Assembly (NCBI GenBank): GCA_964389205.1
Contig: CAYMDH010000005.1
Span: 1 to 64,000, forward strand
DNA length: 64,000 bases
Reading direction: 5' to 3'
Source: Leptobacterium sp964389205
GTDB taxonomy: Bacteria > Bacteroidota > Bacteroidia > Flavobacteriales > Flavobacteriaceae
Positions 1-9,028 of the stretch are shown here, piece after piece. The notes beneath the pieces were generated by a model, which made no database searches, was not told where the DNA came from, and worked only from the letters and a program-made list of their open reading frames with translations. The position numbers and the translations under genes were made by a program. How positions within the stretch are numbered: the stretch's first letter is position 1; each line of letters opens with the position of its first letter.

Positions 1-41
1 CGTCCCAAACGCGGCGCGATAACCGGGCTACGCTACACCCC
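1..41. repeat. GC-rich hairpin module, right end of copy 1
   Basis: Bases 3-24 are identical over 22 nt to bases 323-344. A later piece (28-41, ctacgctacacccc) matches the second copy around 378-400 with part of the internal hairpin missing. The GC-rich character stands out against the AT-rich surroundings. The module continues beyond the left window edge, so its full length is unknown. It lies directly after the 3' end of the GIY-YIG gene. Confidence 0.7.
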
Positions 42-272
42 GAATTGGTTATCTATATATCGTTTTGCTCTTCGCTTCTTAATCTTTTTCTCCAATATAA
101 GAGCTTCTGATCTGTTTGAAACTTCTGTTTGCAAAACTATTTTCCAAGGAGTCCCACTTTTTGTGAATCTAACTAATCCTTGATTATGTCTTTTCAATCT
201 TTTTTCTATATCAGTAGTTTGACCTACATAATATCGAGAGCGTTTTTCACTAAAAAGAATATATACAATCAT
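33..272 (-). CDS. Small GIY-YIG nuclease-domain protein
   Basis: This 79-residue protein consists of little more than a single GIY-YIG domain. The family motif is seen as VYIL near the N-terminus and YYVGQT at residues 14-19, followed by a conserved Arg (DIEKRLKRHN) and a Glu in the SEALILEKKIKKR helix. Single-domain proteins of this family are common in Bacteroidota, often in several copies per genome, and their function is unsettled; a nuclease role is assumed from the fold. The stop codon lies inside one copy of a GC-rich hairpin module (1-41) and the other copy (about 290-410) lies just upstream, so gene and repeats may travel together. The domain call is firm; the role is unknown. Confidence 0.8.
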   Translation of the reverse strand: MIVYILFSEKRSRYYVGQTTDIEKRLKRHNQGLVRFTKSGTPWKIVLQTEVSNRSEALILEKKIKKRRAKRYIDNQFGV

Positions 273-286
273 ATTTCTCTTTTTGT

Positions 287-412
287 GGGGTGGTCACGCT
301 ATAAGCGTGACGACCTGTCGCCTCCCAAACGCGGCGCGATAACCATGCCTTTGGCTTGGCATGCCGGGCGAGACCTGCTACGCTAATAGCGTAGTACACC
401 CCCGGTCTGAGT
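287..412. repeat. GC-rich multi-hairpin module, copy 2
   Basis: A cluster of short perfect hairpins is visible: GTCACGCT/AGCGTGAC at 293-311, CATGCC/GGCATG at 344-363, and CTACGCTA/TAGCGTAG at 378-394, with an outer AGACC/GGTCT pairing (371-375 with 404-408). Bases 323-344 repeat bases 3-24 exactly. The element lies immediately upstream of the GIY-YIG gene. It resembles a REP- or MITE-type palindromic unit and has no credible coding content. Confidence 0.7.
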
Positions 413-708
413 ATAAAATGCCCAATAGACATTTTAGCGTAAGGGCCAGCTGGTTCGCTGGCATTTTTTACTGAAATCCATTAAAATTTCAGAGTGCAAA
501 TATACTTTTTTTCTCCAATAAAAAACTCTTTTTTTCTTTTATTATCATTTCTATAAAATAGATTATCTAACTTTTTAAAAAGATATCGTTATAATCATAA
601 AATCTTCTTAAAAATTAACATATTCTTTGGTTTTCGATCAATCAAAAAACAAAAAATGCATTTACCTTCGCCTTGTTTTTAACAATAATCTTTTAAATAA
701 TATCAGTT
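413..708. other. AT-rich intergenic stretch with three short hairpins
   Basis: No gene is seen here. Hairpins are visible at 413-437 (TAAAATG/CATTTTA arms), 447-464 (GCCAGC/GCTGGC, followed by a T run, so possibly a terminator or the edge of the GC-rich module) and 471-492 (CTGAAAT/ATTTCAG). The rest is AT-rich and probably holds the old promoter of the receptor pseudogene that follows. Confidence 0.5.
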
Positions 709-2999
709 ATCAAAAAAAGTATTCTCACGCTAATTGTATTCTTTAGTTGTTTTATTTATACCTATGGACAAGAAAAAATTCAAGGTAAAGTTTTAGATAA
801 TGAAAATAGAGCCCCTATTGCAGGTGTGCACATAGAAAATCTTAGCAATAAAAAAATAGTGATTTCTAATGAACAAGGAGAATTTACAGTAGAAAAAACA
901 GGTACTTATAAATTTACTAGCGTTGGTTATAACGATAAGGAAATAGAAATTATAAATAATAGCTATCAAATTATACAATTGAGTATCAAAGCTTCAGAGT
1001 TAAATGAAGTAATTGTGAGTGCCAATCATATCCCTAAAAAACTTAAGAAAGCAGTAGCAACTATTAGTGTACTTTCTGAAAAAGAAATTGAACGCGGTAA
1101 TAATTTTAATATAGCCCCTGTTTTAAATCGTGTTCCTGGGGTTTATCAACACAACGGAACTTTAAATACAAATAGAATTACCATTAGAGGAATAGGGGCT
1201 AGAAATCTTTTTGGAACCGCTAATATCAGAGCGTATTTTCAAGATATTCCGCTAACTTCTGGTAATGGAGAAACTACTATTGAAGACTTTGAACTTACTT
1301 CTATTGGTCGCTTTGAAATTATTAAAGGAGCAGCTTCCAGTATTTACGGTGCAGGTTTGGTACTATTCATTTAATCCCTCAAAATGCATATTTAAATCAA
1401 ACAGATGCTAAATCAGAGTTTTCTATTGGATCTTTTGGTTTAAGAAAAGGGATTGTTAATGTAAATCACGGTACTTCTAAACATAGTTTTAGAGCTGTGT
1501 ATAGTAACACGCATAGTGATGGTTTTAGAGATAATAATGAGTATGACAGGCAAACGATTACTTTCTCTTCTAATCATTTTCTGGGCACAAAAGACGAGCT
1601 TTCTTTTTTAGGAAGCTATGTAGACTTAATGGCTTTTATTCCCAGTTCTTTAAATGAAGAAACGTTTAGAAACAATCCAAGTGCAGCAGCCTTTACTTGG
1701 GGGCAAGCGCAAGGTTTTGAAGATACACAACGAGGTATTTTTGGATTGTCGTGGAATCATAAATACAATAGTAAAGTAAAACAAACCACTAGTGTTTTTA
1801 CTTCCTTTAGAAAATCATATGAACCCAGGCCTTTTAATATTTTAGATGAAGATTTATTTGCAGCTGGTATTAGAAGTAGATTATTAGGAAGTTTTGACTT
1901 ATTTGAAAACAATTTAAATTGGACCATAGGAGGAGAGTTTTTCAGAGATCGCTTAGAATCTGGAACTTTTGAAAATTTATATTTAGACTTCCCTATCGGT
2001 ACAGGTAGTGTAGAAGGAGATAGGCTTTCCAATTTTAGAGAAATACGTACCTATTATAATATCTTTTTTGAAGCTAATTATGATATTTCTGAAAAAACTG
2101 CATTCTCTCTGGGGCTTAACTTTAATCAAACCTCTTATAATTTGGAAGATCGTTTTGCTGCTACTGCAGAAAATCCAGATCAATCTGGAGATTTTGATTT
2201 TGATGGTATTTTTTCTCCTAAATTTGGAATTTCACATTTACTCACAGATAATATTAGCTTGTATTCAAGTATAAGTCATGGTTTTTCTCCTATCACCCTT
2301 CAGGAAACCCTATTACCAGATGGTCAAATTAATACCGAACTAGATCCGGAAACAGGATGGAATTTTGAAATTGGCACTCGGGGTACAGTCATCAAAAATA
2401 AACTTCAATTTAATTTAGCCCTTTACAGATTAGACATAAGAAATCTTTTGGTTTCAAGACGAACTGCCGAAGATCAATTTATAGGCATCAATGCTGGTAG
2501 AACAAGACATGATGGTTTAGAACTATCCATAGAATATCAATGGATTAAGAATTCATCTCTTTCATTAAGTAGTTTTCTTTCATATACGCTCAATGACTTT
2601 GTTTTTAGAGAATTTATTGATGGAGAAAACGATTTTTCCGGAAATGATTTAACAGGAGTTCCTTCAGATGTTCTCAATGCAGGATTTGATTTAAATACTG
2701 ATTTTGGACTTTATGGAAGCATTAATTTTCAACATGTAGGAAGCATTCCAATTACAGATAGCAACAGCTTATTTTCAGACAGTTATAATCTCACCAATTT
2801 AAAGATAGGATACAAGGTATCAACTAGTAAAAAATTAACTCTCAATGCCTTCTTTGGTTTAGATAATGTTTTTGATGAAGAATACGCTTCTCAAATTCTT
2901 ATCAATGCCAGTGGGTTTGGTGGTAATGCCCCTCGTTTTTTCTTTCCGGGAAATCCTATTAATTATTATGCAGGCATTAATGCTAATTATTCATTCTGA
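709..2999 (+). pseudogene. TonB-dependent receptor, start codon lost and frameshifted
   Basis: Read across both frames, this is a complete outer-membrane receptor of about 760 residues. It has a signal peptide (KKSILTLIVFFSCFIYTYGQ), a short carboxypeptidase-regulatory-like domain, a plug (RVPGVYQ, RITIRGIGAR, IIKGAASSIYGAGL) and a beta barrel ending in aromatic ...NANYSF. Two lesions are visible. The expected first codon at 709 is ATC, with no ATG, GTG or TTG placed to include the signal peptide. Around 1357-1362 the reading frame shifts: frame 1 stops at 1372-1374, while frame 2 continues as TIHLIPQNAYLNQ. The gap fits loss of 1 or 4 bases from a Gly-Gly-Thr coding stretch. The sugar dehydrogenase and cytochrome c genes follow directly, so the receptor may once have served PQQ or substrate uptake (inference). 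A sequencing error could explain the frameshift but hardly the missing start. Confidence 0.82.
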
Positions 3000-3041
3000 T
3001 TAAAAAAATATAACTTTTGAACTCGTTAAACACATAACATC

Positions 3042-4178
3042 ATGAAATATTTCGCACAGTCATTAATTGTATTACTACTAACATTTTCAGCTTGTGCACA
3101 ACAAATTGAATCTGAAGTAAAAGCTACGTATCCCGAGCACATTAATTATACTACAGAGATAATTATTCCTGATTTAAATATTCCATGGGGAATGGTTTTT
3201 TTACCAGATGGTAGTATGCTAATAACTGAAAAGTTTGGAGAACTTATTCATTACAAAAACGGCACAAAAACCAATGTTGAGGGATTACCGGACATCTATG
3301 TTAGAGGTCAAGGAGGATTATTAGATTTAGAATTGCATCCAAATTATAAAGAAAACGGATGGATTTATTTTTCATTTGCTTCTGCTGAAGGCGATGGAGA
3401 TGGAGATGGAGATGGAGGAAATACAGCAATTATGAGAGCAAAACTCAATGGAAATAAGTTAACTGACAATCAATTACTTTATAAAGCAGGTCCTAATTCT
3501 AAAAAAGGACAGCATTTTGGTTCCAGATTAGAGTTTGATAATAAAGGGTATTTGTATTTCTCTATTGGGGATCGAGGAAACAGAGATGAAAATCCTCAAG
3601 ACATTACAAGAGATTGCGGAAAAATATATAGAATTCATGATGACGGACGTATTCCAGATGACAATCCTTTTGTAAATACTCCAGATGCTAAAACAGCTAT
3701 TTATAGTTATGGACATAGAAACCCACAAGGAATGGTAAAACATCCAAAGACAGGAGAAATTTGGGTGCATGAACACGGTCCAAGAGGAGGTGATGAAATT
3801 AATGTAATACAAAAAGGAAAAAACTTTGGCTGGCCATCTATTACTTATGGTATTAATTACAGTGGAACTCCAATTACCAAAAAAACTTCACGAAAAGGAA
3901 TGGAACAACCATTATTTTTCTGGGTTCCATCTATTGCACCCAGTGGTATGACTTTTGTTACTTCTGATGTATATCCGGATTGGAAAGGAGATATTCTGGT
4001 AGGATCTCTTAAATTTCAATATTTGGAACACTTGATGTTAAAAAAAGGAAAGGTGGTTAAACGTGAAATATTATTAAATGGTATGGGGCGTGTTAGAAAC
4101 ATACGCCAGGGACCCGACGGATATTTATATGCCGCATTGGAAGGTGTTGGGATTGTAAAAATTAATCCAAAAAATTAA
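3042..4178 (+). CDS. PQQ-dependent sugar dehydrogenase (GSDH family)
   Basis: This 378-residue exported six-bladed beta-propeller is of the soluble glucose/sorbosone dehydrogenase family, which oxidises aldose sugars with PQQ as cofactor. The N-terminal signal ends in FSACAQQ, which could be a lipobox. Family signatures include GQHFGSRLEF (residues 156-165, with the likely catalytic His158), IGDRGNRDENPQD, YGHRNPQGM and HEHGPRGGDEIN. Residues 117-125 are an odd Asp-Gly repeat encoded by four tandem hexanucleotides. A cytochrome c gene follows after 9 bp and is a natural electron acceptor. The family call is firm; the actual sugar substrate is not known. Confidence 0.88.
   Translation: MKYFAQSLIVLLLTFSACAQQIESEVKATYPEHINYTTEIIIPDLNIPWGMVFLPDGSMLITEKFGELIHYKNGTKTNVEGLPDIYVRGQGGLLDLELHPNYKENGWIYFSFASAEGDGDGDGDGGNTAIMRAKLNGNKLTDNQLLYKAGPNSKKGQHFGSRLEFDNKGYLYFSIGDRGNRDENPQDITRDCGKIYRIHDDGRIPDDNPFVNTPDAKTAIYSYGHRNPQGMVKHPKTGEIWVHEHGPRGGDEINVIQKGKNFGWPSITYGINYSGTPITKKTSRKGMEQPLFFWVPSIAPSGMTFVTSDVYPDWKGDILVGSLKFQYLEHLMLKKGKVVKREILLNGMGRVRNIRQGPDGYLYAALEGVGIVKINPKN
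3393..3419 (+). repeat. In-frame hexanucleotide repeat coding Asp-Gly
   Basis: Four tandem copies of GATGGA (3393-3416) followed by GGA encode a run of alternating Asp and Gly inside the sugar dehydrogenase. Copy changes would add or remove Asp-Gly pairs without breaking the frame. Asp-Gly runs often bind calcium, and GSDH enzymes carry Ca2+ sites, but a binding role here is inference. Confidence 0.75.
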
Positions 4179-4187
4179 AAATAACTA

Positions 4188-4592
4188 ATGAAAGTTTTTA
4201 TAATTGTTTATCTAGCTATTGTGTCATTTGTATTTTTCAATATACAACAAGACCCTGAATTAAAAGAGAGTATAGAAAGAGGTGCTGTTATATACGAAGA
4301 TTTTTGTGTAACCTGTCATTTGGCTTCAGGAGAGGGGTTAAAAGGAACCTTTCCACCTTTAGCTAAGTCAGATTATCTATTAAATAATCGAGAAGCTAGT
4401 ATTAGAGGTATAAAATATGGACAAAAAGGAGAGATTATAGTAAATGGTGAAAAGTACAATAGCTTTATGGCTCCTTTGGGATTATCAGATGATGAAGTAG
4501 CAGATGTTATGAATTATATTTTAAACTCTTGGGGAAATACTTCAGATAAAATGGTTACTGAAAAAGAAGTTTCTAAGGTCGAAAAAAAATAG
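4188..4592 (+). CDS. Small exported class I cytochrome c
   Basis: This 134-residue protein has an N-terminal hydrophobic signal or anchor (residues 2-18) and one heme-binding site CVTCH at residues 40-44. The distal axial ligand is probably Met94 in NSFMAPLGLSDDE. The C-terminal region (DDEVADVMNYILNSWG) is the usual closing helix. It lies 9 bp after the PQQ-type dehydrogenase gene in the same direction, so it very likely takes electrons from that enzyme in the periplasm and passes them to the respiratory chain. Its lysine- and glutamate-rich tail is unremarkable. Confidence 0.88.
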   Translation: MKVFIIVYLAIVSFVFFNIQQDPELKESIERGAVIYEDFCVTCHLASGEGLKGTFPPLAKSDYLLNNREASIRGIKYGQKGEIIVNGEKYNSFMAPLGLSDDEVADVMNYILNSWGNTSDKMVTEKEVSKVEKK

Positions 4593-4673
4593 CTTTTTAT
4601 TATAATCCTTCTTAGAGAAAAGGCTAGGTTAAAACCCTCATCTTAATCCTCTGATGGAGGGAAAGAAAACGTA

Positions 4674-5489
4674 CTATTTATTCCAGGCATTAATTGCTTT
4701 CTTAACAGATCCATACTCTTTAAGTAGTTTTTCGGCTTCTATTTCTGAAATTTTAATCTCTTCCATAATAAAACGAATTCCTCTTTCTACAAGCTTATTA
4801 TTATTGAGCTGCATATTCACCATTTTATTACCTTCTACTCTGCCTATTTTAATCATTAAGGCTGTAGATATCATATTTAATACCAACTTTTGAGATGTGC
4901 CACTTTTCATTCGGGTACTTCCTGTGATAAATTCTGGGCCTACATTTACCGCTATAGGAACTTCTGTTTCTAAAGCTAATGGTGATCCTGGGTTATTTGT
5001 AATTCCAGCTGTTAAAAGTCCTTCTTCTTTGGCTTTTTGTATTCCTCCAAGAACATAAGGTGTAGTTCCAGATGCTGCGATACCTATCACAGTATCATTT
5101 TTATTAACATTGAATACTTTTAAATCTTCCCATGCCTGTTTAATATTATCTTCAGCAAATTCTACAGCTTTTCGTATTGCTGTATCTCCGCCTGCTATCA
5201 AGCCAATAACACGATCATGAGGAAGTCCAAAAGTTGGAGGAATCTCTGAAGCATCTAAAATTCCTAACCTACCACTGGTGCCAGCACCAATATAAAATAA
5301 CCTCCCTCCATTGTTAAACCGTACTGCAATTGCCTCTACCAATTTGCCAATTATCGGAATTTGTTTTTTTACTGCTTCCGCAACCTTTTGATCTTCTTTA
5401 TTCATTCCTTCCAGAATACTTGTGATATCCATTTTCTCAAGATCATTATACAATGAGGAAGTTTCAGTTATTTTTTTATAATCGCTCAT
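4674..5489 (-). CDS. murQ: N-acetylmuramic acid 6-phosphate etherase
   Basis: MurQ (271 residues) cleaves the lactyl ether of MurNAc-6-phosphate to give GlcNAc-6-phosphate and D-lactate in cell-wall recycling. The SIS fold is clear: GAGTSGRLGILDASEIPPTFG near residues 68-88 holds the sugar-phosphate loop and the likely catalytic Glu82, and GSTRMKSGTSQK is the second signature. It is slightly shorter than the roughly 300-residue enzymes of proteobacteria. anmK, which makes its substrate, lies 2.1 kb away on the other strand beyond a histidine kinase gene. The sequence upstream of the start holds a perfect palindrome shared with anmK. Confidence 0.95.
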   Translation of the reverse strand: MSDYKKITETSSLYNDLEKMDITSILEGMNKEDQKVAEAVKKQIPIIGKLVEAIAVRFNNGGRLFYIGAGTSGRLGILDASEIPPTFGLPHDRVIGLIAGGDTAIRKAVEFAEDNIKQAWEDLKVFNVNKNDTVIGIAASGTTPYVLGGIQKAKEEGLLTAGITNNPGSPLALETEVPIAVNVGPEFITGSTRMKSGTSQKLVLNMISTALMIKIGRVEGNKMVNMQLNNNKLVERGIRFIMEEIKISEIEAEKLLKEYGSVKKAINAWNK

Positions 5490-5497
5490 CTATTTCG

Positions 5498-5527
5498 AAA
5501 ATTCTAATCGCAAATTTATAAATTTGA
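5498..5527. promoter_or_regulatory. Palindromic promoter-like repeat upstream of murQ
   Basis: These 30 bases are repeated at 7541-7570, upstream of anmK, with only two differences. Within them, CAAATTTATAAATTTG (5511-5526) is a perfect 16-bp palindrome that contains a TAAATTTG box on both strands, matching the Bacteroidota -7 consensus TAnnTTTG. The minus-strand box is suitably placed for murQ. It could be a divergent promoter or an operator; the -33 element is not clear. Confidence 0.55.
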
Positions 5528-5605
5528 TCAAAAATAATAACCAAATATATAGAGTTATACTCAAAAAGCTTTAAATAAATTACAATACAATTTCAATATA
5601 AAATA

Positions 5606-7402
5606 TTAAATACTTTGCGCTTTCAAAATGTGTGAGTCTTCTTCAACTAAAAAATGACGTAAAATATTTATCATGTCATTTTTTGTAAATGGTTTAGGTA
5701 TAATTCCATTAAAGCCCAGAGCATCTAATCTATTCATTAGAAGATCTCCTGGTATATTAGCTGTAAAAGCAATAACCTTTAATAATGGCTTAATTTTTTT
5801 GATTTTTTTGATAGCTTGAAATCCTGTCATAACAGGCATTTCCAAATCGAGGAGTACTAAATCTATCTCAGAAAAACTTTTAATAATATTGACTACTTCT
5901 ACTCCATTAACGGCTGTAATAAGTTTTACATTATACTTTTCTAATAGTTTTTGTGTATACAACATGCTAATTGGGTTGTCTTCTGCTATCAAAATAGTCT
6001 TCCCGCTTAAAAAACTTAAATCTTCTTTTGCATGATTTAATGTAGATAGAGTTTGTTCTTTTTTATCAACTTTAGGGAAATCTAATGTAAAATAAAAATC
6101 ACTTCCTTTATTAAGCTCACTATCAAGTTTAATTGCTCCTCCCATGGCTTCTATAATACTTTTAGAAATAGATAGGCCCAAGCCTGTACCACTATTAAGA
6201 GGTTTATAATCGGGAGAATTGATTTGGACAAAACTCTTAAAAATATTTTCTTGCTCTTCAGGAGCTATACCTATTCCTGTATCTCTTATGCTAAAAAATA
6301 TTTTTATATTAAAATCGTCTTCTTTTATACATTTTACTGTAAAATATATTTTTCCATGTTTCGTAAACTTAATAGCATTAGATAATAAATTATGGAATAC
6401 TTGAATCAATCTGGAATCATCTAGTAATATGAACGAATCTTTTAAAGCAGGATCGATGTCTTTAATAATTTCAATAGGGTTAATTTTATTTTCAATTTTC
6501 CTGTTTTCGAATGGTAAGGAAACATCAGTAACCAATTTAAAAATATTATTTTCTGATAATGATAATTCTAATTTATTAATTTCAATTTTGTGTAAATCTA
6601 AAATATCATTTACCAAAACAAGCATTTGATTATTACAATAATCTAACATTTTATTATATTCAATTAAATTATTGCTATTGTGAATACTTATTTTTGGAAG
6701 CTCTTCAGAAATCAATTGAATAGTTCCGTTTATACTGTTAATTTGTGTTCTTAATTCGTGTCCTAAATTTGAGAGTATTCTAGTTCTAGAATTACGTTCT
6801 TCAATAGCGATGGCTTTTCTTTCTTCTAAAGCATTTATATATTTTTTTTCAACAAGTAAAAATACGACTGAACATATCATGATAAGAAAAAAACTTACCG
6901 AAGCATATAATAATATACTATCATGAGCTTCTTCATCTGCAATGATTTGATTATTGGAATGTTCTGGTGATATAACAATAGTCAAGATGAAAAAAAATGC
7001 CAGAATAGAATAGAATATATAAATGAGTTTTTTATAATTTTCATGCCTACTAATTATAAAAGGTATAACAAATATTATAGGTGTATATAATATAAATGCT
7101 CCAGTTTTTAAACCTTCAAAATAAGATGTAATTAGTATTGCTATACAAGTAACTAATGCTGCTATTAAATGTGCATAAAAAAAAAGTTTTCTTTCAAAAA
7201 ATAAATGTATCGCAACCAGAAAGCCAATAACTTCTATGGTATCTGCAAAGCCAGAATAATAATTTTCGCTTATAATATTTTTAATTAAAAGCAATATCCC
7301 AGCTAACATAGAGCTAGAGTAGATTACAAAAATCAATTTATTATCATCATTAATAGAAGAAAAACGAAAGAATCGAAATCTAAAATTAGTGTTTAGGGGC
7401 AT
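5606..7402 (-). CDS. Hybrid sensor histidine kinase with receiver domain
   Basis: This 598-residue membrane kinase begins with about six hydrophobic segments (residues 22-185), followed by a short linker. The HisKA domain has the phospho-acceptor His215 in LGHELRTQ, where the usual Pro after Thr is Gln. The ATPase domain shows the N box (HNLLSNAIKF, about 337-346), DTGIGI (374-379) and GTGLGL (405-410). A C-terminal receiver (about 468-590) has Asp475, phospho-acceptor Asp519 in LLDLEMPVMTG, and Lys570. No DNA-binding output is present, so it must signal through a partner that is not in the vicinity. It sits alone between murQ and anmK and is flanked by 30-bp repeats. A link to cell-wall recycling is possible but unproven. 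Confidence 0.9.
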   Translation of the reverse strand: MPLNTNFRFRFFRFSSINDDNKLIFVIYSSSMLAGILLLIKNIISENYYSGFADTIEVIGFLVAIHLFFERKLFFYAHLIAALVTCIAILITSYFEGLKTGAFILYTPIIFVIPFIISRHENYKKLIYIFYSILAFFFILTIVISPEHSNNQIIADEEAHDSILLYASVSFFLIMICSVVFLLVEKKYINALEERKAIAIEERNSRTRILSNLGHELRTQINSINGTIQLISEELPKISIHNSNNLIEYNKMLDYCNNQMLVLVNDILDLHKIEINKLELSLSENNIFKLVTDVSLPFENRKIENKINPIEIIKDIDPALKDSFILLDDSRLIQVFHNLLSNAIKFTKHGKIYFTVKCIKEDDFNIKIFFSIRDTGIGIAPEEQENIFKSFVQINSPDYKPLNSGTGLGLSISKSIIEAMGGAIKLDSELNKGSDFYFTLDFPKVDKKEQTLSTLNHAKEDLSFLSGKTILIAEDNPISMLYTQKLLEKYNVKLITAVNGVEVVNIIKSFSEIDLVLLDLEMPVMTGFQAIKKIKKIKPLLKVIAFTANIPGDLLMNRLDALGFNGIIPKPFTKNDMINILRHFLVEEDSHILKAQSI

Positions 7403-7540
7403 AATGCACTTAATTTAAATTAAAGCAACAATATATGTATATATAATTACGTATCTTAAAATATTCGTTTAAATGACTGATTATCAAGATTATTTTATAT
7501 CAAAACTGTTTTTATGTTTTTATAATTACTAATTAACATT

Positions 7541-7570
7541 AAAATTCTAATCACAAAGTTATAAATTTGA
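7541..7570. promoter_or_regulatory. Promoter-like repeat upstream of anmK
   Basis: This matches 28 of 30 bases of the element at 5498-5527. The TAAATTTG box at 7562-7569 lies 25 bp before the anmK start and fits a Bacteroidota -7 element. One change (G for T) breaks the perfect palindrome that is present in the murQ copy. Confidence 0.55.
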
Positions 7571-7594
7571 AAAACGCTAAATGCAAACATTTCA

Positions 7595-8674
7595 TTGAAA
7601 GATTCATATCATGTAATTGGGTTTATGTCTGGAACTTCTCTGGATGGATTAGATATTGCTTACTGTCATATTTATAAAGAGAAGAATAATTGGCAATTCA
7701 AGCTTTTAAAAACAGCCAGTGTAGATTATGATAATGTGTTACAAGAAAAGTTGAAAAATGCTATTCATTTAACTCCTGAAGTTTTATTAGCTCTTCATAA
7801 TGAGTATGGTGTCTGGTTAGGCAAACAGGCGTTACATTTCAATAATGAAAATCAGTTTAAAGTTGACTTCATTTCTAGCCATGGTCATACCGTATTTCAT
7901 CAACCTGAAAAAGGATTTACTTACCAAATAGGGTCTGGGCAACATATAGCTAATACAGCTCATACAAAAGTAATTTGTGATTTCAGAACAAATGATGTTG
8001 CGTTAGGAGGGCAAGGTGCTCCTCTGGTACCCATAGGAGACCGACTTTTCTTTTCTGAATATGATTTCTGTCTAAATCTGGGAGGTATTAGTAATGTTTC
8101 CTTTGAGATGGATGGAAACCGCGTTGCTTATGATATTGCCCCTGCTAATATGTTACTCAACTATATAGTTCAAAAGATAGGTAAAAGTTATGATGATAAT
8201 GGGATACTAGCCAGCGCAGGGAAAATAAATAACGAACTCTTATCCAAATTAAATACTTTATCATATTATACAATATCTTATCCAAAATCATTGGGATATG
8301 AATGGTTTTTAGAAGTAGTAGTCCCTATAATCGATACTTGTAATGACACAGTAGAAAATATGCTGCATACTGCTGTTCATCATATTTGTGAACAAATTAC
8401 TTCAGATTTACTTAAAATTGATAAGCAAACAAAAGCGAGCCTATTAATTACTGGTGGTGGGGCAAAAAATGGCTTCTTTATTAAAACACTACAAGAAAAA
8501 GTCAACAATCATTTAAAAATCATTATTCCGGAAACCACTCTTATCGATTTTAAAGAAGCCCTTATTTTTGCTTTTATGGGAGTGTTAAGAGATCGAAACG
8601 AAATTAATTGTTTAAAAGCTGTTACTGGAGCAGAAAGAGATTCTTCATCTGGCGTGATTTATTATCCTTCTTAA
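7595..8674 (+). CDS. anmK: Anhydro-N-acetylmuramic acid kinase
   Basis: AnmK phosphorylates and hydrolyses anhydroMurNAc to MurNAc-6-phosphate, the MurQ substrate. The 359-residue length is typical. Signatures include GFMSGTSLDGLD (residues 9-20, ATP site), ISSHGHTVFHQP, GGQGAPLVPIGDRLFF with the likely catalytic Asp, LNLGGISNV and a C-terminal GGGAKN loop. The best start is TTG at 7595, giving MKDSYHVIGFMSG; no ATG in frame precedes the conserved GFMSGTS motif. A candidate -7 box lies 25 bp upstream. Together with murQ it forms a recycling pair on opposite strands. Confidence 0.95.
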   Translation: MKDSYHVIGFMSGTSLDGLDIAYCHIYKEKNNWQFKLLKTASVDYDNVLQEKLKNAIHLTPEVLLALHNEYGVWLGKQALHFNNENQFKVDFISSHGHTVFHQPEKGFTYQIGSGQHIANTAHTKVICDFRTNDVALGGQGAPLVPIGDRLFFSEYDFCLNLGGISNVSFEMDGNRVAYDIAPANMLLNYIVQKIGKSYDDNGILASAGKINNELLSKLNTLSYYTISYPKSLGYEWFLEVVVPIIDTCNDTVENMLHTAVHHICEQITSDLLKIDKQTKASLLITGGGAKNGFFIKTLQEKVNNHLKIIIPETTLIDFKEALIFAFMGVLRDRNEINCLKAVTGAERDSSSGVIYYPS

Positions 8675-8682
8675 ACAACTTT

Positions 8683-9024
8683 TTACATAGAATATTTATT
8701 AATTATTCGTTTATAATTCTCAATATTTAATATTCCAATTACTACAATGGCAAATAAAGCAATTACAACCAATGTTTTATTATTAAATTGAAATATGGAT
8801 TCTCCAAAAAGCAAACTTACTATTAGCATGCTTCCTAAAATCAACCCCACAACAAAGAGACGCATCGAAAGAACTAACATTCTGGAAACTTCTTTTTTGT
8901 AGTTAGATTTTGATGCTAGCTTTAACAGCATTTGATTTTCAAAATTATCATTTGGTAATGTACGTGATCCATTTTTTATAATATCGCTTATAAAATCATC
9001 TTTAAATTCTTCTTGTTCTTTCAT
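8683..9024 (-). CDS. Small two-TM protein, possible anti-sigma factor
   Basis: This 113-residue protein has a soluble N-terminal half (about 45 residues) and two hydrophobic segments (about 50-72 and 82-98). It lies 4 bp after an ECF sigma factor gene in the same direction, the usual place for the cognate membrane anti-sigma factor. I see no recognisable zinc anti-sigma motif (HxxxCxxC), so the assignment rests on context and topology. It could instead be an unrelated membrane protein of the operon. Confidence 0.6.
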   Translation of the reverse strand: MKEQEEFKDDFISDIIKNGSRTLPNDNFENQMLLKLASKSNYKKEVSRMLVLSMRLFVVGLILGSMLIVSLLFGESIFQFNNKTLVVIALFAIVVIGILNIENYKRIINKYSM

Positions 9025-9028
9025 TAAA

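Noticed and set aside
250..432. A 60-codon minus-strand frame and a 68-codon plus-strand frame across the GC-rich module
   Set aside because: They arise from the palindromic repeat, show no domain and have no supporting context.
1497..2999. A separate 500-residue barrel gene starting at GTG 1497
   Set aside because: The frame is open upstream to the frameshift near 1360 and continues the receptor; a barrel without plug or signal peptide would not function alone.
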